This document shows positions 24,001 through 45,189 of a DNA stretch of 64,000 bases, piece after piece (the first letter of the stretch is position 1; every line of letters starts with the position of its first letter). The position numbers and the translations under genes were made by a program. The stretch is from the NCBI GenBank assembly GCA_963070105.1, contig OY718804.1, forward strand, positions 4,363,317 to 4,427,316. Direction: 5' to 3'. The DNA comes from Litomosoides sigmodontis. Lineage: Eukaryota; Nematoda; Chromadorea; Rhabditida; Onchocercidae. The notes under the pieces are model-generated. The model had not been told where the DNA came from. It worked only from the letters and a program-made list of their open reading frames with translations, and did not search any database.

Positions 24001-26621
24001 ATGAGTAACCAGTATTTTGCTTTCACGCAAGTATTACTTTGAGGAAAGGAGTAGATTCCACACAATTGTACATTTCATTGAACACTCTGAAAAAAAAATG
24101 CGACGTTAGGTGCAGTCTACAAGCATTCGAAAGAATTTCACAAATGTTATGATTTTTTAAATCAATCTTCTCATTACGATAGTCTCTTGACGTAAACTTA
24201 GTTTTCACAATCCGATAACAATGATTGAAATGATCAGATAGTGCTGAAAAACGAATTTCTCTTGCCACTTTGTTGCTCCTAGTTCTGGCGCAGTCTTACC
24301 ATCCCTCGCAACTTCTGCATATTAATCTTTAAAAAAAAAACAAAAATTCAAAGTTATGCTATTTGTAGAATACGAATACATTTTATTGACCGCGACTGGC
24401 AAATAATCGTTCTCATACTGATCCTTTATGATCAAACAGGATCCTGCAGGGAAAAGCGGATTGGAACGGATTTTACTTACTTCAAAGTAATTACATCTTG
24501 CTTTATAAAAATTCATAACTTTATGTTGCTTTGTGAAGAAATAAAAATTCCATCAAAGTGATTGTTTCCTTCCTTGTTCCTACTTGTTTTTCTAACGCTT
24601 TTCTCTATTTTAACGCAATTTCTTCCGTGTCACACTGGCTACATTAGCAGAGATTCAAATTTAACCTAAATATAAATTTGAATTTTAACTAGCTAGCAAC
24701 ATCATAATAGGGAACGAATTATACTAGAAAGGATTGTTGCAGCTACAGTCATTATCCTTGCAGTTTTCTACCACTTCAATTGCAGCTTCTTCCCTTGGAT
24801 TGTGTTCAGATAGTGTGAAATGAAAAACGCACTTTTTTCCTTGTGCTATTTCATTTCTTTCTTTGACATTGAATTTTGAAAATTTCTTTCATTACTGCCA
24901 TTTTCTCCCCTCAAACCAGTTCGCGAATGTATGTTTTTAATTTATTTCTTTTCCAAATTTTACTACAAATAGATTTAAATGCAGCTAGTTAGAAAGTAGA
25001 TGATGACGAATTGAACTCAAAAAGTTTCAAATAGCATCTGCCAATTGGCAGAATGTGTCATTCTTTCAAGAAGCTATTTGCAAAAAAGACGCATTATCAA
25101 CTTGTTGTCAAACCTGTTCAAATTTTCAATTTGACAACTCTCTTTCCAATTTAGATGATAATTATTTAACGCAATGTTTTCGTGGGCAGCTCGATTTTCC
25201 TAAACAGTCACTGATCCATTCCGATTGCAATTTTCTCTTTCATTTGAAGAAAATGAATTTGAATTACCGTCACTTCTCTTCTAATCATTGAAAGCCATTA
25301 AAAGTGACGCTCAGATGAGTGCATCATAAAGCATTCCCGAAGATGTTGATAAAACTGATATCACATCAGTGAAATCGGAGACTAATTTTTGTCTTTGATA
25401 TGATAAAATATGAAACGAAGGAAGCAAAATTCATGCATCAATGATCACATGCCAGCAATTCACAATTTATATCTGTTTTCGTATTTTAGTTTATATAACT
25501 ACTGAACATTAACAGGGAGGGAGAACTACTCTGTGATAATTTCAAGTTATAAAAAAAAAATTAAAATGCAAGGAAGACGGTTTCATAATAATTTTCATCT
25601 GTTAAAATTTGCATTATTTGCAGGAAACATTTAAAAATGAATTGAGTAAGATAGAAAAAATATAGCCATGATTATTGCTACATTGATTGTCATGATGTTA
25701 AAGATTGATGCTCACCGAATGAACTAGATCTTATCATTGACAATAGACATACCATATCGTCGTTTTCTTTCTCCTGTCAATTTTTTCCATCCGTCTCTAG
25801 CATGCTTTGTTTTCCTCTCCGAATTCATTTTCATTTCAGCGCAAGGCGTGTGCGCGCAATTAGTTAAGTTTCGAAGGTCAGTTTAGGAAATAGTGATATT
25901 AAAATGGAACGTTGATGTTTGAAATGTATTCATTCCATTTTGAAGGTCATTCATTGATGAAGGAAAATGAAAGCTGTTAGGTTAAAATTAACACAAACCT
26001 TTTGACTTCTTTCTGTTTGGAGTTAAAATTGAAATTTACTGTTTTACAGTGATAAATATCCCTCTACGTTGTCTTTCTTCGTTCTGTTAAAGTGTAAAAA
26101 AGGCTTTGCAACACTTTCCATGATGAAATGAAGAAATTACAAATTAGTGATTGATCGATGCGCAATTGCCGAAGTAAAATTCATGAATTTTATTTTTATT
26201 TTCCGATTGAGAGACGCTTACCAATTGAGAAAAGTGAAATACAACAAGTAATTTGTATCCTTTGATGTATTGCAATTCGCACTGATGGATTTATTTAATT
26301 AGCGAAGAGAGTAAAATAAGCTTTTTTTTTTCTAAAAAAACAAAGCTTATTTTATTTCATTTTCTAACTGAGGCATAGAGGAATAACATGTTTCCTACAT
26401 GTTTAGGCAGTCGAATTAATTTGAAAATAAAGCTATTACTTGATGAAAAATCGACGTAAATTTTTGAAATGGAAGATTAGAGTTGGGAAAGTCAGGTTGC
26501 TGTTGAATGCAATGCATTCGTATCGTTCATTATTTGATAAAGACCATAAGCTATAACATTTGAAATATTTTCATGAAGTTGAACTTCTTTAACTTTAATA
26601 CGCACAGGCAGAGACGCATGT

Positions 26622-26624
<3 letters not shown>

Positions 26625-26688
<64 letters not shown>
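26625..26688. repeat. AT/TA microsatellite
   Basis: About 32 uninterrupted TA units. It generates spurious Tyr-Ile repeat reading frames on the minus strand. Confidence 0.95.
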
Positions 26689-26691
<3 letters not shown>

Positions 26692-27536
26692 ATCCTTTAC
26701 AAAAACAGGTCTGAGCCAAGAAGGAAGAGGGTAGTTGAGAGGTGTGGTAGTCCTAGCAGTAAAAGAGGAGTGAGGCGGCAAGAGGAAGAAAAATAGGAGG
26801 AGCAGAGGCACAAACAAGTTAGCAGGATGGTAGACGCGCATGGACGCTATATGAAAAAGTTTACAAAATTTATCTGCCATAGATAGGGTTGGCATAAATC
26901 TGCCGTGTGAGTATCAATCATATCGCCGGCTACGATTGAGTTCAACTGAGGAGGGTATCATCGAAGTTGTTGCAATCAACCCCCCACGATTCACCGTTTC
27001 TTCCTCCTCTCCTCATCCCTCTCGTCAACACCAACCACAACTATCGTCGTCCCTGTTATCATCGGATAATCTATTTGCTTACCGGAGACTGAAATTGAAT
27101 TAAACCGAGCGAAAAGGGAGCAGAAGGAAGTGAGAAAGGGATATTTTCATTTTCATCTAACTCAACAGATAGTAGAGAATCAAAATTACCAGCATATTTT
27201 GGAAATTTTACACTACCAGTGCATTGCAACATTTTGCTGCCAAAATTCAAGCAGTTGCAATGACAGCAATGAGAATTATCTTCCAAATAACAATCATAAC
27301 ATTCGGTATTGCATTGGGAAATTCTTTCGAAGTTCTAAATTTCAAAAAGGTTTATAGAGCTGTACCAAAAGGAATCAACCAATATCATCATTAATTAATT
27401 TATTTCTTTCACCAGTTGCTACTCGATGTTTTTTCTGTGTCACTTCTCCTCTCTAGAAACAAACTTCCATTAATACACTTTTTTTCTCTTGATCCCTCCA
27501 TGATGGAACGTGCAAAATTTCCATCTATCAATAACA

Positions 27537-27585
27537 GTTGTAGTAGTAGTAGTAGTAGCAGTAGCAGTAGCAGTAGTGGTAGCAA
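27537..27585. repeat. GTA/GCA trinucleotide repeat
   Basis: Consecutive GTA units turn into GCA units. No reading frame with coding support crosses it. Confidence 0.85.
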
Positions 27586-27785
27586 TCAATGACGTATTCC
27601 TAACTGGAATAACCGGAAAAAGAGATAATCGAGCAAGCTATAAAATTTTCCCTTCTTATCATTTAATTGTTACTCGTCGTCGTTAGCTCTATCGGTTGAT
27701 TATTATTAAGCTTATCAAATGCCATTTTTAGCAATTAAATACGGCATTTCTGATAACACCCGGTGAAGACAACGTAACGCAATCA

Positions 27786-27852
27786 TCACCATCACCCTCC
27801 TCATCATTATCATCATCATCATCACCGCCACCACCACCACCATCACCATCAT
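27786..27852. repeat. CAT/CAC trinucleotide repeat
   Basis: An imperfect run of ATC/ACC triplets about 300 bp upstream of the astacin start codon. The Met/Val-rich minus-strand frame across it is an artefact. Confidence 0.85.
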
Positions 27853-28143
27853 ATCTTCAAGCAGAGCAATCCTATTCCAGTTTCCCGCAAGAAGCACCTC
27901 ATTTTCGTTATTTCTTTTTCACTTCCTTTGTTATTGCTTGTCACTAACAGCAATAAGAGCTATTTGCGCTCATTTCTTCCTCCATTCCATTTTATCATAT
28001 CATATCATATCCAGGAAACGAAGCAAAACAAAACGGATTGCGCCTAATACTCCTTTTCCGACGTAATTGTACGTCTAAAGCAAATAAGCACACTCGCGAA
28101 TTATTCAATCCTTTTTATTATCCTTTTTGTTGGATCTCAAAAT

Positions 28144-36748
<8,605 letters not shown>

Positions 36749-38623
36749 TCTAATCATATCAGTTCAAATCACAACACCGAATTTACTTTACTCATAGTTT
36801 GAGCATGAAAACTGATATTGAATGTGATTGGAATAGTAGGAAAGTACTGCTTGAATAGAATTGGCATTTTATGTATTATAATACCAACTCTTTCCCATTC
36901 TCAATTTCCTTGAAATTTCTAATGTAAGCATTCGTTTTTCGTATTCTTTGTGTGAAAGATAGTGATATTCGCAATGAATATTTTTAAAACGAATTCATAA
37001 TGGATTTTTATAGTAATTGAATTCGTGAATTTACTTACTCTCTTTTGCTGACTAATAAGAGTTCAAAATTTCACAGACATTTCTCTAACAGAGTGAAACT
37101 TATGTTAAGGCCGAAGACCTAACGACAAGACGCATGCGACGATCTGATACTTCATGGAATTCTTGTTTGAATATGTATTTCTCACAAAGGTTTGCCTGAA
37201 AGCTTTCTAATACTGGTGTGCTTTAAGTCACGTTTGATTTCTATTCACTCTATATCTCACGTCAGTGAAAATTTAGCTCTTTGCGTGATATATGATATAT
37301 TGTGATATCGAGAGGCTGTAAATTTCGCATTAGCACAGTTAGATTTAAATAATAGTTATGTTATTGAAATCAAATCAAAGGTCTGTGAAACTTATTTTTC
37401 GTGAGAAATTTTGTGATGAATGGCTAATTTCATGATTACTGCGGCGGAATGGTAATTAGTTGACAGCATTGTTCGAGAATTATCGAGCTGTTGAAAGTCA
37501 AGAAGCCTTAATTTTATTCTTTTCTTCATGAGCTGGAGTTTTACGTGTGAAATTCTCTGACTTCTACCTGTTCAGAAAATAGGCAAAAGATTTGGATGAT
37601 TTGAATTGCATTGAAATGAAAATAAGTTCCGCATCCTTTTAAATTCTCGCCCTCCATCTCTAGTGATTAGCGGAGGAGAACGGTCAACTGATCATTAATT
37701 TTCTTTTTTTCATTATCATTTTTACTTGATGTCCGTGCTGTGCTGTGATAGATAAAATATGAATTATCCTGTTTTTGCTGAAATAGCGTAAAGTATGGAG
37801 TAGCAGCAGAAAATTGGACAAAAAAGATATCTGCCTGTTACGCTAACAATGACGGCAATATGAGAATGAATTAAAATGTTAGCAGAAATTCAGGTAAAAT
37901 GTTTTATACAGAAATTGCATTAATTAACTAATTAATTAATGTCATTCGTTGATTCCTATTCGATTGTTTGCATTTGCATATGATCATCAAGCCTTTTTCG
38001 CATTATTTTATTTACTTCATTTTTCTTGTTTCGATAAAGCTCCTGCTTCTTTTGACACACCGACTGATTGCTTCCTCACTTTCCTTCGAAGATTCACAAA
38101 TATTCGCCAACGGATTACGACGAAAGTACAGAATCCGGAAAAGGCCATCATCGTTAAATAAATTAATGCTGAACCGGCAACTTCAAATACTGAAAATTAC
38201 ATTCATAAATTAATCGATCACCATTATTTTATGCTTTACATACATGGAAGAAACGAAATTTAAACAATACAGTCAATACTATTCTCCATCGTAATCCTTC
38301 ATCACCTTGCTCATCCTCGATGTTTAACAGCAATACAGTACAACCTGTCATCCGTTATTCATTCAAATTTACGTCTCAAGCAAATATACTTCCTTGTTAG
38401 CCCTTTCCTATTATTTCTTTCAATATTTCCTACTTTCCCTGTAATTAGTAGATGTCTTACAGGAACAATTAAAATCAAAGACACACTATCAATTCGATTT
38501 CTGTAACAGTAAACGAGATGGCATATCAGCGCGATTAATAGTAAGATCGGAAGAGCCGTCTGAAATCATCATTCATGCTAGTAAGGACAATAATCATAAT
38601 GATTATCATTATTTGTGATTTTG
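36749..38623. other. Intergenic, no gene seen
   Basis: 3' flank of the astacin gene and of the small membrane-protein gene at 38624-38965, which are convergent. The overlapping frames near 37949-38213 (+) have no similarity or splice support. Confidence 0.5.
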
Positions 38624-38965
38624 CTACTCAACTGATAAATGATATTGCGTGCGGAATTGCGCACGGAGTTTTAGTTTGAAATAGTTAGGTAGTAAAGATT
38701 CCGGAAGGCATTTCTGGATGATGAAACGGAAAGTCTCCTGGGAAGAGAAGATCTGAAGCGAAATGAATGAGCTTGCCGTCGCTGCAAATAAACTTTTGTT
38801 GTAACTCTCATTTGTCGCGGATGAAGCTACGAGGATGGCACTGAGGATAAGTGCGCTGAAGCAGATGTAGTCTGCGACGGCATGCACACCTTGACCTTTC
38901 TGCACTATGGAAAGTAGCAGTAAGAGGGCCGCCGAGGTGATGCTCATTCCCGTCATGATGTACAT
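38624..38965 (-). CDS. Small multi-span membrane protein, unknown function
   Basis: A 113-residue single-exon model. The start ATG (MYIMTGMSITSAA) is six bases after a TTTCAG acceptor, so either the message is trans-spliced there or an upstream exon adds residues in the same phase through Val-Cys. Hydrophobic segments cover roughly residues 5-25, 38-58 and 65-80, with a short loop SSATNESYNKS that contains an N-glycosylation sequon. The C-terminus is basic (KLKLRAQFRTQYH). I do not recognise the family. The open frame extends leftward to 39001, but that part crosses the acceptor and begins with TTG, so I left it out. Confidence 0.55.
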   Translation of the reverse strand: MYIMTGMSITSAALLLLLSIVQKGQGVHAVADYICFSALILSAILVASSATNESYNKSLFAATASSFISLQIFSSQETFRFIIQKCLPESLLPNYFKLKLRAQFRTQYHLSVE

Positions 38966-40659
38966 GCACACCTGAAATTTAGGTAAACGTGAAGATTCCA
39001 ATCAAAGATTTCAAATCCCACATTCCTCGGAATTTGCCAATCTCTTTTACTGTGCCCATCTCTTTCGTCATCACAACTCCTCACTTCGATCTCAGTGAGC
39101 ACTTCCGGCCCTCTACGTCTCTGCCAATTTAGTGATCAAACGATTGAATGAAAAAAAAAGCAAATTCATGCCGTTATTTTCAATGTAGTTTTAGACAATC
39201 AGATGAACATTCGCTTTTTTTGGAAATTTTAATAAGTGATATTTGTCCAACAAACTAATCGCCTCATTTATCAATGAAGTGTTTTTTTCCTTTAAATAAA
39301 TAGTGGATCAACAAGAAAATGAAGGCTTAGAGTGGACCGTAGTGACCATCTCTTGTCATAAAACCTACTACTACTACTGTTACTAGTAGTACTACTACAA
39401 CGATCAAGACCAGTTCTTCAATGCTGACCTTTATCGGGAATAAGCAAATCTTGGAATGATAGGCCATGGACGAGTAGACTAACTGTTAGCGCTAGAACAA
39501 AGAGATAATTTTGAAAAATTTTAAATATTACTTTAAATAAATGATATCTGTCCAGCAAAATAATCTCTTCAATTCATTGATGAAATTTCAATTCTTTATT
39601 TATTAAAAAGAAAAAAACGTTAATAAAAAAAACGAATGCAAAAATTAGTGAAAAAAATTTGAGATGAAATGGCAAATTCAAAAAATTATCAACTTTCTTT
39701 GATGCTTGCAAACATTACACTTGCTTCCTGCTTTCTCCTTTTTAAACAAATGTAAAACTGGAAGCTTAATGAAAGGATAGCGTCCGTTAGTATTCAGGAA
39801 AATATGTTCTAATTGCAAAAAATAATGAATTTGTGATTATTTGCCGTAACAGATAGTGATGTAAGGTAAATGTTGAAATTTATTCAACCTGCTCTCGGCA
39901 ATAAGAAATTGTGCAATAAATGATGATATTCAAATGCGCCATCCACAGACCCTCCAATGAAATCATTCAGGAAAAAACACGGAAAAAATTTGTTTGCTTG
40001 TCTTTTCAAACCGGATACTGCAGTCTATGCAGCTGAACCTCTCACTCTAAAGCCAACTGATTTAATGAAGTAATGTTATTAAGTGAAAATTAAGTGAAAC
40101 GTTGCTTCCATCCTTCAATCGTAGAACTTAGGAGTTGCATTAGGGCAAACCTCAATTTCACATTTTATTCTGCGCTTGCGATCGAAACACAAATTGTGCT
40201 TTTGCAGAGTCGTTGTAAATTCATTTTGTTGAAAATTAGAAATTGAAACGATGGTGTATTCAGTGAATTCCACTACAAATTTGAAACTTGTACTGTCATA
40301 CATCCAATCCTTCTAGATGTTGAAAACATTGCGTCCCATTTTCCGTAAAGTTCTTATCTTCGTAAATCATCAAGCTGCGCTTTGAGCTAAAATTTGTAAT
40401 AAATACAGGTGTGGAAGAGACAGATAGGAATGAAACCTTCAATGTAGCCAGAGCAGTTGGATAATTTAGCTGAAAGTGCTAAGCAATTTGCATAAAGCAT
40501 TCGTTCTTTTAAGCAAATTTGCATAAAAGAATGCCAACATAAATGCGATGAACACTTTGAGCATTCTTAGTTGCATACTTTAGATAGCAGGCAGGCGTTT
40601 AGGAGGCTCAGGCTGCGATTGCTGTTGTTGGCCAACAAAGGTTAGAGGGAAAGTTACGC
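38966..40659. other. Intergenic with a possible exon remnant
   Basis: Apart from the candidate at 40115-40420 described separately, I see nothing. There are imperfect TAC/AGT triplets near 39360-39400. Confidence 0.45.
40115..40420 (-). pseudogene. Possible secreted-protein exon(s), reading frame interrupted
   Basis: On the minus strand one frame reads SLMIYEDKNFTENGTQCF and stops at about 40301. The next base-shifted frame starts there with MYDSTSFKFVVEFTEY and ends at 40115 after CEIEVCPNATPKFYD. Both halves have protein-like composition, Cys residues and NxT/NxS sequons, as in an extracellular domain. They are separated by a one-base frame change with no room for an intron between them. 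It may be a decayed gene, a sequencing indel, or a terminal exon beginning at the CATCTAG acceptor (about 40316). I do not recognise the domain. Confidence 0.3.
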
Positions 40660-41381
40660 ATGGCGCTTAACATTGACCCACCTGAAGTCACTTTTCCTGC
40701 CGATGGCGGTAGCGCCACCGTCCACATTCTCAATCAAACAGAAGGTCGTTTGGGTTTCAAGGTAATATTTTTATCAATTCATATTTTCCATTATGATTTG
40801 CAAGTGTTGAATGAGGCGAAATGAAATTCAAAGCAAAGAATGAAACGAGCGGGTTAGTCAGCAATGCAATGTGATATCAATTCAAAAAAAATTCTACCAT
40901 TAACGAACGGTAAGATGTGCAGTTCGTTAATAGCAATATTTGTAATCATATCGGTTAATTCAGTAATTTATTTATTTTCATTAATAATTTATATTCCAAT
41001 TCACTAGTGGTGAAAGTTGAGTGTTGTGGGGGGGGAAGTCCTCCGTAACAATAGATGCATCACAGATTTCTCACTTCTACTGCGATTCTCAAAGGCTTTT
41101 GTTTTTCGTAAACTGATCAAGGAACGGCTTACTATTAAAGTTAGCGCAAAATTCAGGTAAAATCAACAAACAATGATCATTATCGTGTCACACCAGTCTA
41201 TGGATTTGTGCCAAAAGGTGACAAGACTGAATTAACAATAATGCGCCTTCAAGGACCGCCAAAGGAAGATAAATTTGTAGTGCAATGGGCTGAGGTACCA
41301 GATGAAGAAGATGATCCTCAAGCGCCTTTTAAAGCTGGTGCGCAAGCTGGTGAAGTGATCCTGCCTGTGAAAGCCGAATAG
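40660..41381 (+). CDS. Sperm-specific family class P (SSP), MSP-domain protein
   Basis: Two exons, 40660-40761 and 41157-41381, join in phase 0 and give 108 residues. The protein is one MSP domain (immunoglobulin-like beta sandwich): INIDPP-type start (MALNIDPPEVTF), a GGSATVHILNQTEGRLGFK strand pair, then NNDHYRVTPVYGFVPKGDK and the C-terminal GAQAGEVILPVKAE. Its length of about 108 and the PVYGFV and AQAGEV patterns fit the short sperm-specific class P proteins rather than true MSP (about 127 residues). Members are cytosolic and expressed in sperm of nematodes, and the MSP fold drives or supports the sperm motility machinery. The coding part is more GC-rich than its flanks. No other SSP copy was seen in this window, although such genes are often clustered. 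Confidence 0.93.
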
Positions 41382-41786
41382 ATTTTAAATCGATCATCAT
41401 TGTCTTCATTGCTTTTCAACTGTCTATCGCAGTGATACTGTCCGGTATACAGTAAATACATCTGTTCCCTTAGTTTTAATGATGCATAAAGTGAAAATGA
41501 TGACTTGCCTCCACTGTTGTGTGTGTTTTTACAGAGAAATTTCTAACGTGACACACGTAGATTATCAAATGTTTTACGGAACTCTCTCCTTAACATTTTA
41601 AACTACGTGATATCTTCAGCAATAATTGATCCCAAGCTTTTAACTGTCAAAGCAATTAAATTCAATTGCGCCTAATACACTTATGAAAAGGAACAGACAA
41701 GGATAGAGAGGAAATTTCAAAAATGCAGAATAAAGATTGGAAGTTTAAAAAATTAAAAGATAATATGAGTGAGGTGCACTTCAAGA

Positions 41787-41858
41787 GCGTCAGTGGTGTA
41801 ATGGTCAGCATGGTTGCCTTCCAAGCAATCGACGGGGGTTCGATTCCCCCCTGACGCA
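41787..41858 (+). tRNA. tRNA-Gly (anticodon TCC)
   Basis: A 72-nt cloverleaf. Acceptor GCGTCAG (41787-41793) pairs with CTGACGC (41851-41857) and the discriminator is A. The anticodon stem GTTGC/GCAAT encloses loop CTTCCAA with anticodon TCC. The T arm is GGGGG-TTCGATT-CCCCC. No intron. The sequence is identical to the tRNA at 45889-45960. A CCA end is not encoded, as expected in eukaryotes. Confidence 0.97.
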
Positions 41859-42630
41859 TCCAGGAGGTAGTGCATCTCATTGGGCTTTCGTCTTTTACAG
41901 TTAGGAAGGAATAGGGATCACTTGCAAACTCATCATCATCACCTGCGACATAAAAATTGGTGTACACTTCAGGGACACTATCAGAATGGATGTAACGTAT
42001 CGGTGCTCAGAGGGATGGATATCCGCCAACGCAAATCATTTTCAGAAAAAGTATTAACACATGAAAGTAAACGCTAACACGTGAAAGTAAACGCTAACAC
42101 GTGAAAGTAAACGCGAAAACTCAGCAACACAACCTTCATCAGTGGAAAGTTAAAGATCTGTCAATAGTACCACTTCGTACGTGATATCTTCCCAGTCAGG
42201 CTATTCTACCTAGGTTATAGTAAACACTACAGTAGTCCGCAGTAAATAGGCATACGGTATTGGTTTATTAAATCAGAAAATGGCTTCGTGGAAGTCGTGA
42301 AGCGGATGGTGCGCCTGCGTCACTGATTTTAGTTACTTTGAAAAGGTGAAAGTGCTTGTGGCAAGGTTTTTTGCCACGACGTATTAGGTTCTTACGCTGC
42401 AAGTTAATGTTATCAAAAATGACTGCACACGGCACATCAACGGGAGTTAGCGGACGTATGGTATGGTATGGTTGCATGGTTACAGTTGAATATTTTGGCA
42501 TTTCTATCCAATATTACCTTAGAATAAAGTGAGTGATGGAGAACAGTAGTGATGCGTCGAATGGCACGGTTGTACGGTTTGCCAGGGCGTCTTTAAGTAT
42601 TTTGCAAGACATCTCGGGTTCTTTGCAGGA
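41859..42630. other. tRNA 3' flank and intergenic DNA
   Basis: Contains a 20-bp tandem repeat (42061-42120) and otherwise no recognised gene. Frames at 41880-42077 (+) and 42268-42501 (-) have no support. Confidence 0.45.
42061..42120. repeat. 20-bp tandem repeat, three copies
   Basis: ATGAAAGTAAACGCTAACAC at 42061-42080, then two copies beginning GTGAAAGTAAACGC, the last diverging at its end. It is about 200 bp downstream of the tRNA-Gly. Confidence 0.9.
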
Positions 42631-44369
42631 ATGGATGCGAAAAGTGACGAATTGATTGCTGAGCTTCGGAAAGCTATATCTATCAGGAAAGCAGGTTGCC
42701 ATTTACTACGTCTGATGTATCTTAGAGCATTTGCATTATTTCCGATCTTCAAAGGATTTAGAATGGTTTTTATCAGTGAAATAAGTTACCTTTTCCCAAA
42801 TTTGTTTTCAGTCGTATTTTGAAGCTTTTTATTGCAGAGGTGGCTCGTTTGAAGGAAGAATTTGATGATTCAGAACAACGCTTGACTCTGTTGACATCAG
42901 AGATTGCCGAGGGTTTGTTTATTTTTTGAAAATTTGAAGTTTTTACACTTTATTGCTGAAGAAGTGATTTTTGGAACTGTGGTTTGTTTTTCGAAGTTCG
43001 AAGAGGCTGTGTCCCGCACGTTTGCGTGAAGGGCTAAATGTTAAAATTAGATATTAAAATTTGACGCATATGCTCGTAATAGATGTGCGTTATAAACAGT
43101 CCAGGTTTTGTTACTTGCAGGCCGAGCAAAAATGACTACTAATGGAGTAAGAATTGCCACTTTGGACGCTGATAAATCTGCGTGCATTCAGATAGAGAAG
43201 TTAAATGCTGAATTAGTCGATAAGTAAGCATATTTGCTACTTGTTTACTGCGGGTTTCAGTTTGATTCCTCCTCCCTTGTCTTTCAGTTTGATGATGGAA
43301 TCTTTGAAATAGTGATGTTCATACGATCACATCATATATTATTTATATCTTGTTTAAATTGCAAGCAATCCCTCTTTTTTTTAAAATTAATGGTTGCTTT
43401 CCACTATTTTCACTCGAAATCGTTTAGATTTGATGCAATGTGCAAAGAAGCATATGCAACTAACGAAGAAAAAGAGAGACAGATTACCAAATTACAGTTG
43501 GAAATTGAAGCAGCAAAGGATATCAAAAGCGTTGTTAAAGATTATGAGGAAACATTGGAAATGTTACGTAGTATGGTAGGTTTTTATGATGCTTTTGCAC
43601 AATGATAGATTCGTTTACTTTGTATTATTTTCTTAACTTAGTGTTGTGATATATAACTGAGATACGAAGAAAAATTTTACTATTTTGAATTGTAAAATAT
43701 AATGCATGAAATTAAACGCTGAGTACTAGCCATTACTCGTTTGCGAAGCATTTGTAATTGAATTTGTTGATGTTTCAGAGATTTGATAACAACGAAGACA
43801 TGGATGAGACACGTAAAGGTATTGAAAGCGCACAAAAAGAATGTAAGCTATTCATTCTATTTCATTCTATTACTAATTATTTTGACATTCATCGAATAAG
43901 TAATTGACTTCGCGTTTCAGTACAGTCGTTGATAGATGAGGTGCAAGCTTTTGAAGTAGATGAAAAGACACTAAGTGATAAATTGAAGACTGTTCCATAC
44001 CATGACGTTCCACTGGCAGCTAAGCAAGAAATTTAGTGAGTTTTGTTTTCAATTTGCAACATATTATGTAAAGTTAATCATACCTCTGTTTATTATACAT
44101 AAATGGACTTTATATTCATCTTTAGAGATTCGAGACCATTTAACAGCAACTCAAATTCTTTATTTTTGGCTATTTGTTTCAATACTTTGAGGATTTGATG
44201 TTCTCTCCTGTCAAGGAGAACCAATAGATTCAAACATAATCTTCTGAGAATAAGAAACCATTTACAGTTGCTATTTGAAAAAGCGGAAAGGGAACCTGAT
44301 TCGGAAACTTATAAATACACGACTCAGTCGAGGCCGTTTGGATTCACGACTTATGATAAGCGATTTGTG
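42631..44369 (+). CDS. Coiled-coil protein of unknown function
   Basis: Exons 42631-42694, 42838-42912, 43121-43223, 43428-43575, 43779-43842 and 43921-44035 join in perfect phase; about 190 residues up to that point. The ATG is two bases after TTTGCAG, a likely trans-splice acceptor. The sequence is hydrophilic and helical with heptad-like patterning (ELIAELRKAISIRKAEVARL, KERQITKLQLEIEAAKDIK), rich in Glu, Lys and Leu, with no membrane span. It resembles small structural coiled-coil subunits in general, but I cannot assign a family. The last exon (44268 onward) is uncertain. Strict phase gives a basic tail ending at 44369; the neighbouring frame (LLFEKAEREPDSE, then RPFGFTTYDKRF before a GTGAGT donor) looks more like protein but needs a one-base different junction. 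Confidence 0.72.
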
Positions 44370-45189
44370 AGTATGTTATATATTTATCAATGTCTTGTCA
44401 TATTGTAGAACTAAAGATTAGGTGCAATATACACTGCTAAGATCGATGTTGCAAATGACAAAATAAATAATGAACACTCACAAAAAGAACGTAACCTAAA
44501 CGAATAAAAGAGTACTTTCGTCATCAGTTTACTCTTTACTGAATTTGAATTTTTTTCATGATCGACAATGGAGTGTCTTTCGAGAAACAGTTCGAAGGGA
44601 TGATCGTTATGCAGTGAAGGTAACACTTCAAGAATGCTTTACGTGAACTCTAAAGCGATTTTTCGCAGTGAAAAGAAAAATGACAATTTCTTCACTTTTT
44701 ATGTTCACGCTTTATGTTCAGTGATGTCATTTTATTTAGTTGCAAGCACCATTGTTGATGAAATTATATTTTCAGTAAACCTTTGTAGCTGAATTACTCG
44801 AACACCACCGAAGTTGGGCAAAACGTGTAGCCTGAGATGTTTAAGGTGTAATTTATGTATTTGAACTTTAAGCTAGGAATTACAAATACAGTACGGTAGC
44901 AGTGAGTCCCACTGTCACTCTGTTCATTGAAAAAATTTCAAAGCACCGGAGCTTGCTCTTTTTTCTGCAATTTATGCGAGGGTTCTTTTCTAAGTTAAAA
45001 AACAAACATGCAAATTAGCACTAATTTTAATTCCTTGGTATTTAAAAGACAAATGCATTAAGGCATTTCCTACATACCGTTTTGATGTGTATTGATTTGA
45101 CTAGTTAAAGAACAAATAAATTCACCACGTTGAGAAAAAGCCATGATAGCTTCCTACTTGTAGAAAATATCATTTTCAATTTCTATGAA
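44370..45189. other. Intergenic, no gene seen
   Basis: Convergent 3' flanks of the coiled-coil gene and the small membrane-protein gene. No motif recognised. Confidence 0.5.

Larger units (their letters stand above)
22971..28143. other. 5.2-kb intergenic interval
   Basis: No supported gene. It contains the 5' flank of the palmitoyltransferase gene (right of 22970), a 26-bp direct duplication at 23951-24000, a short foldback near 26312-26355 (AAAATAAGC and complement around a T/A-rich loop), an AT dinucleotide run at 26625-26688, GTA/GCA runs near 27537-27585 and an ATC/ACC run near 27786-27852. Reading frames over the repeats are artefacts. The last few hundred bases should hold the astacin promoter. 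Confidence 0.5.

Noticed and set aside
26492..26895. Minus-strand frames containing Tyr-Ile repeats
   Set aside because: They run through the TA microsatellite at 26625-26688 and have no other support.
41880..42501. Frames next to the first tRNA-Gly
   Set aside because: Partly tRNA-derived or unsupported; no exon signals or similarity.
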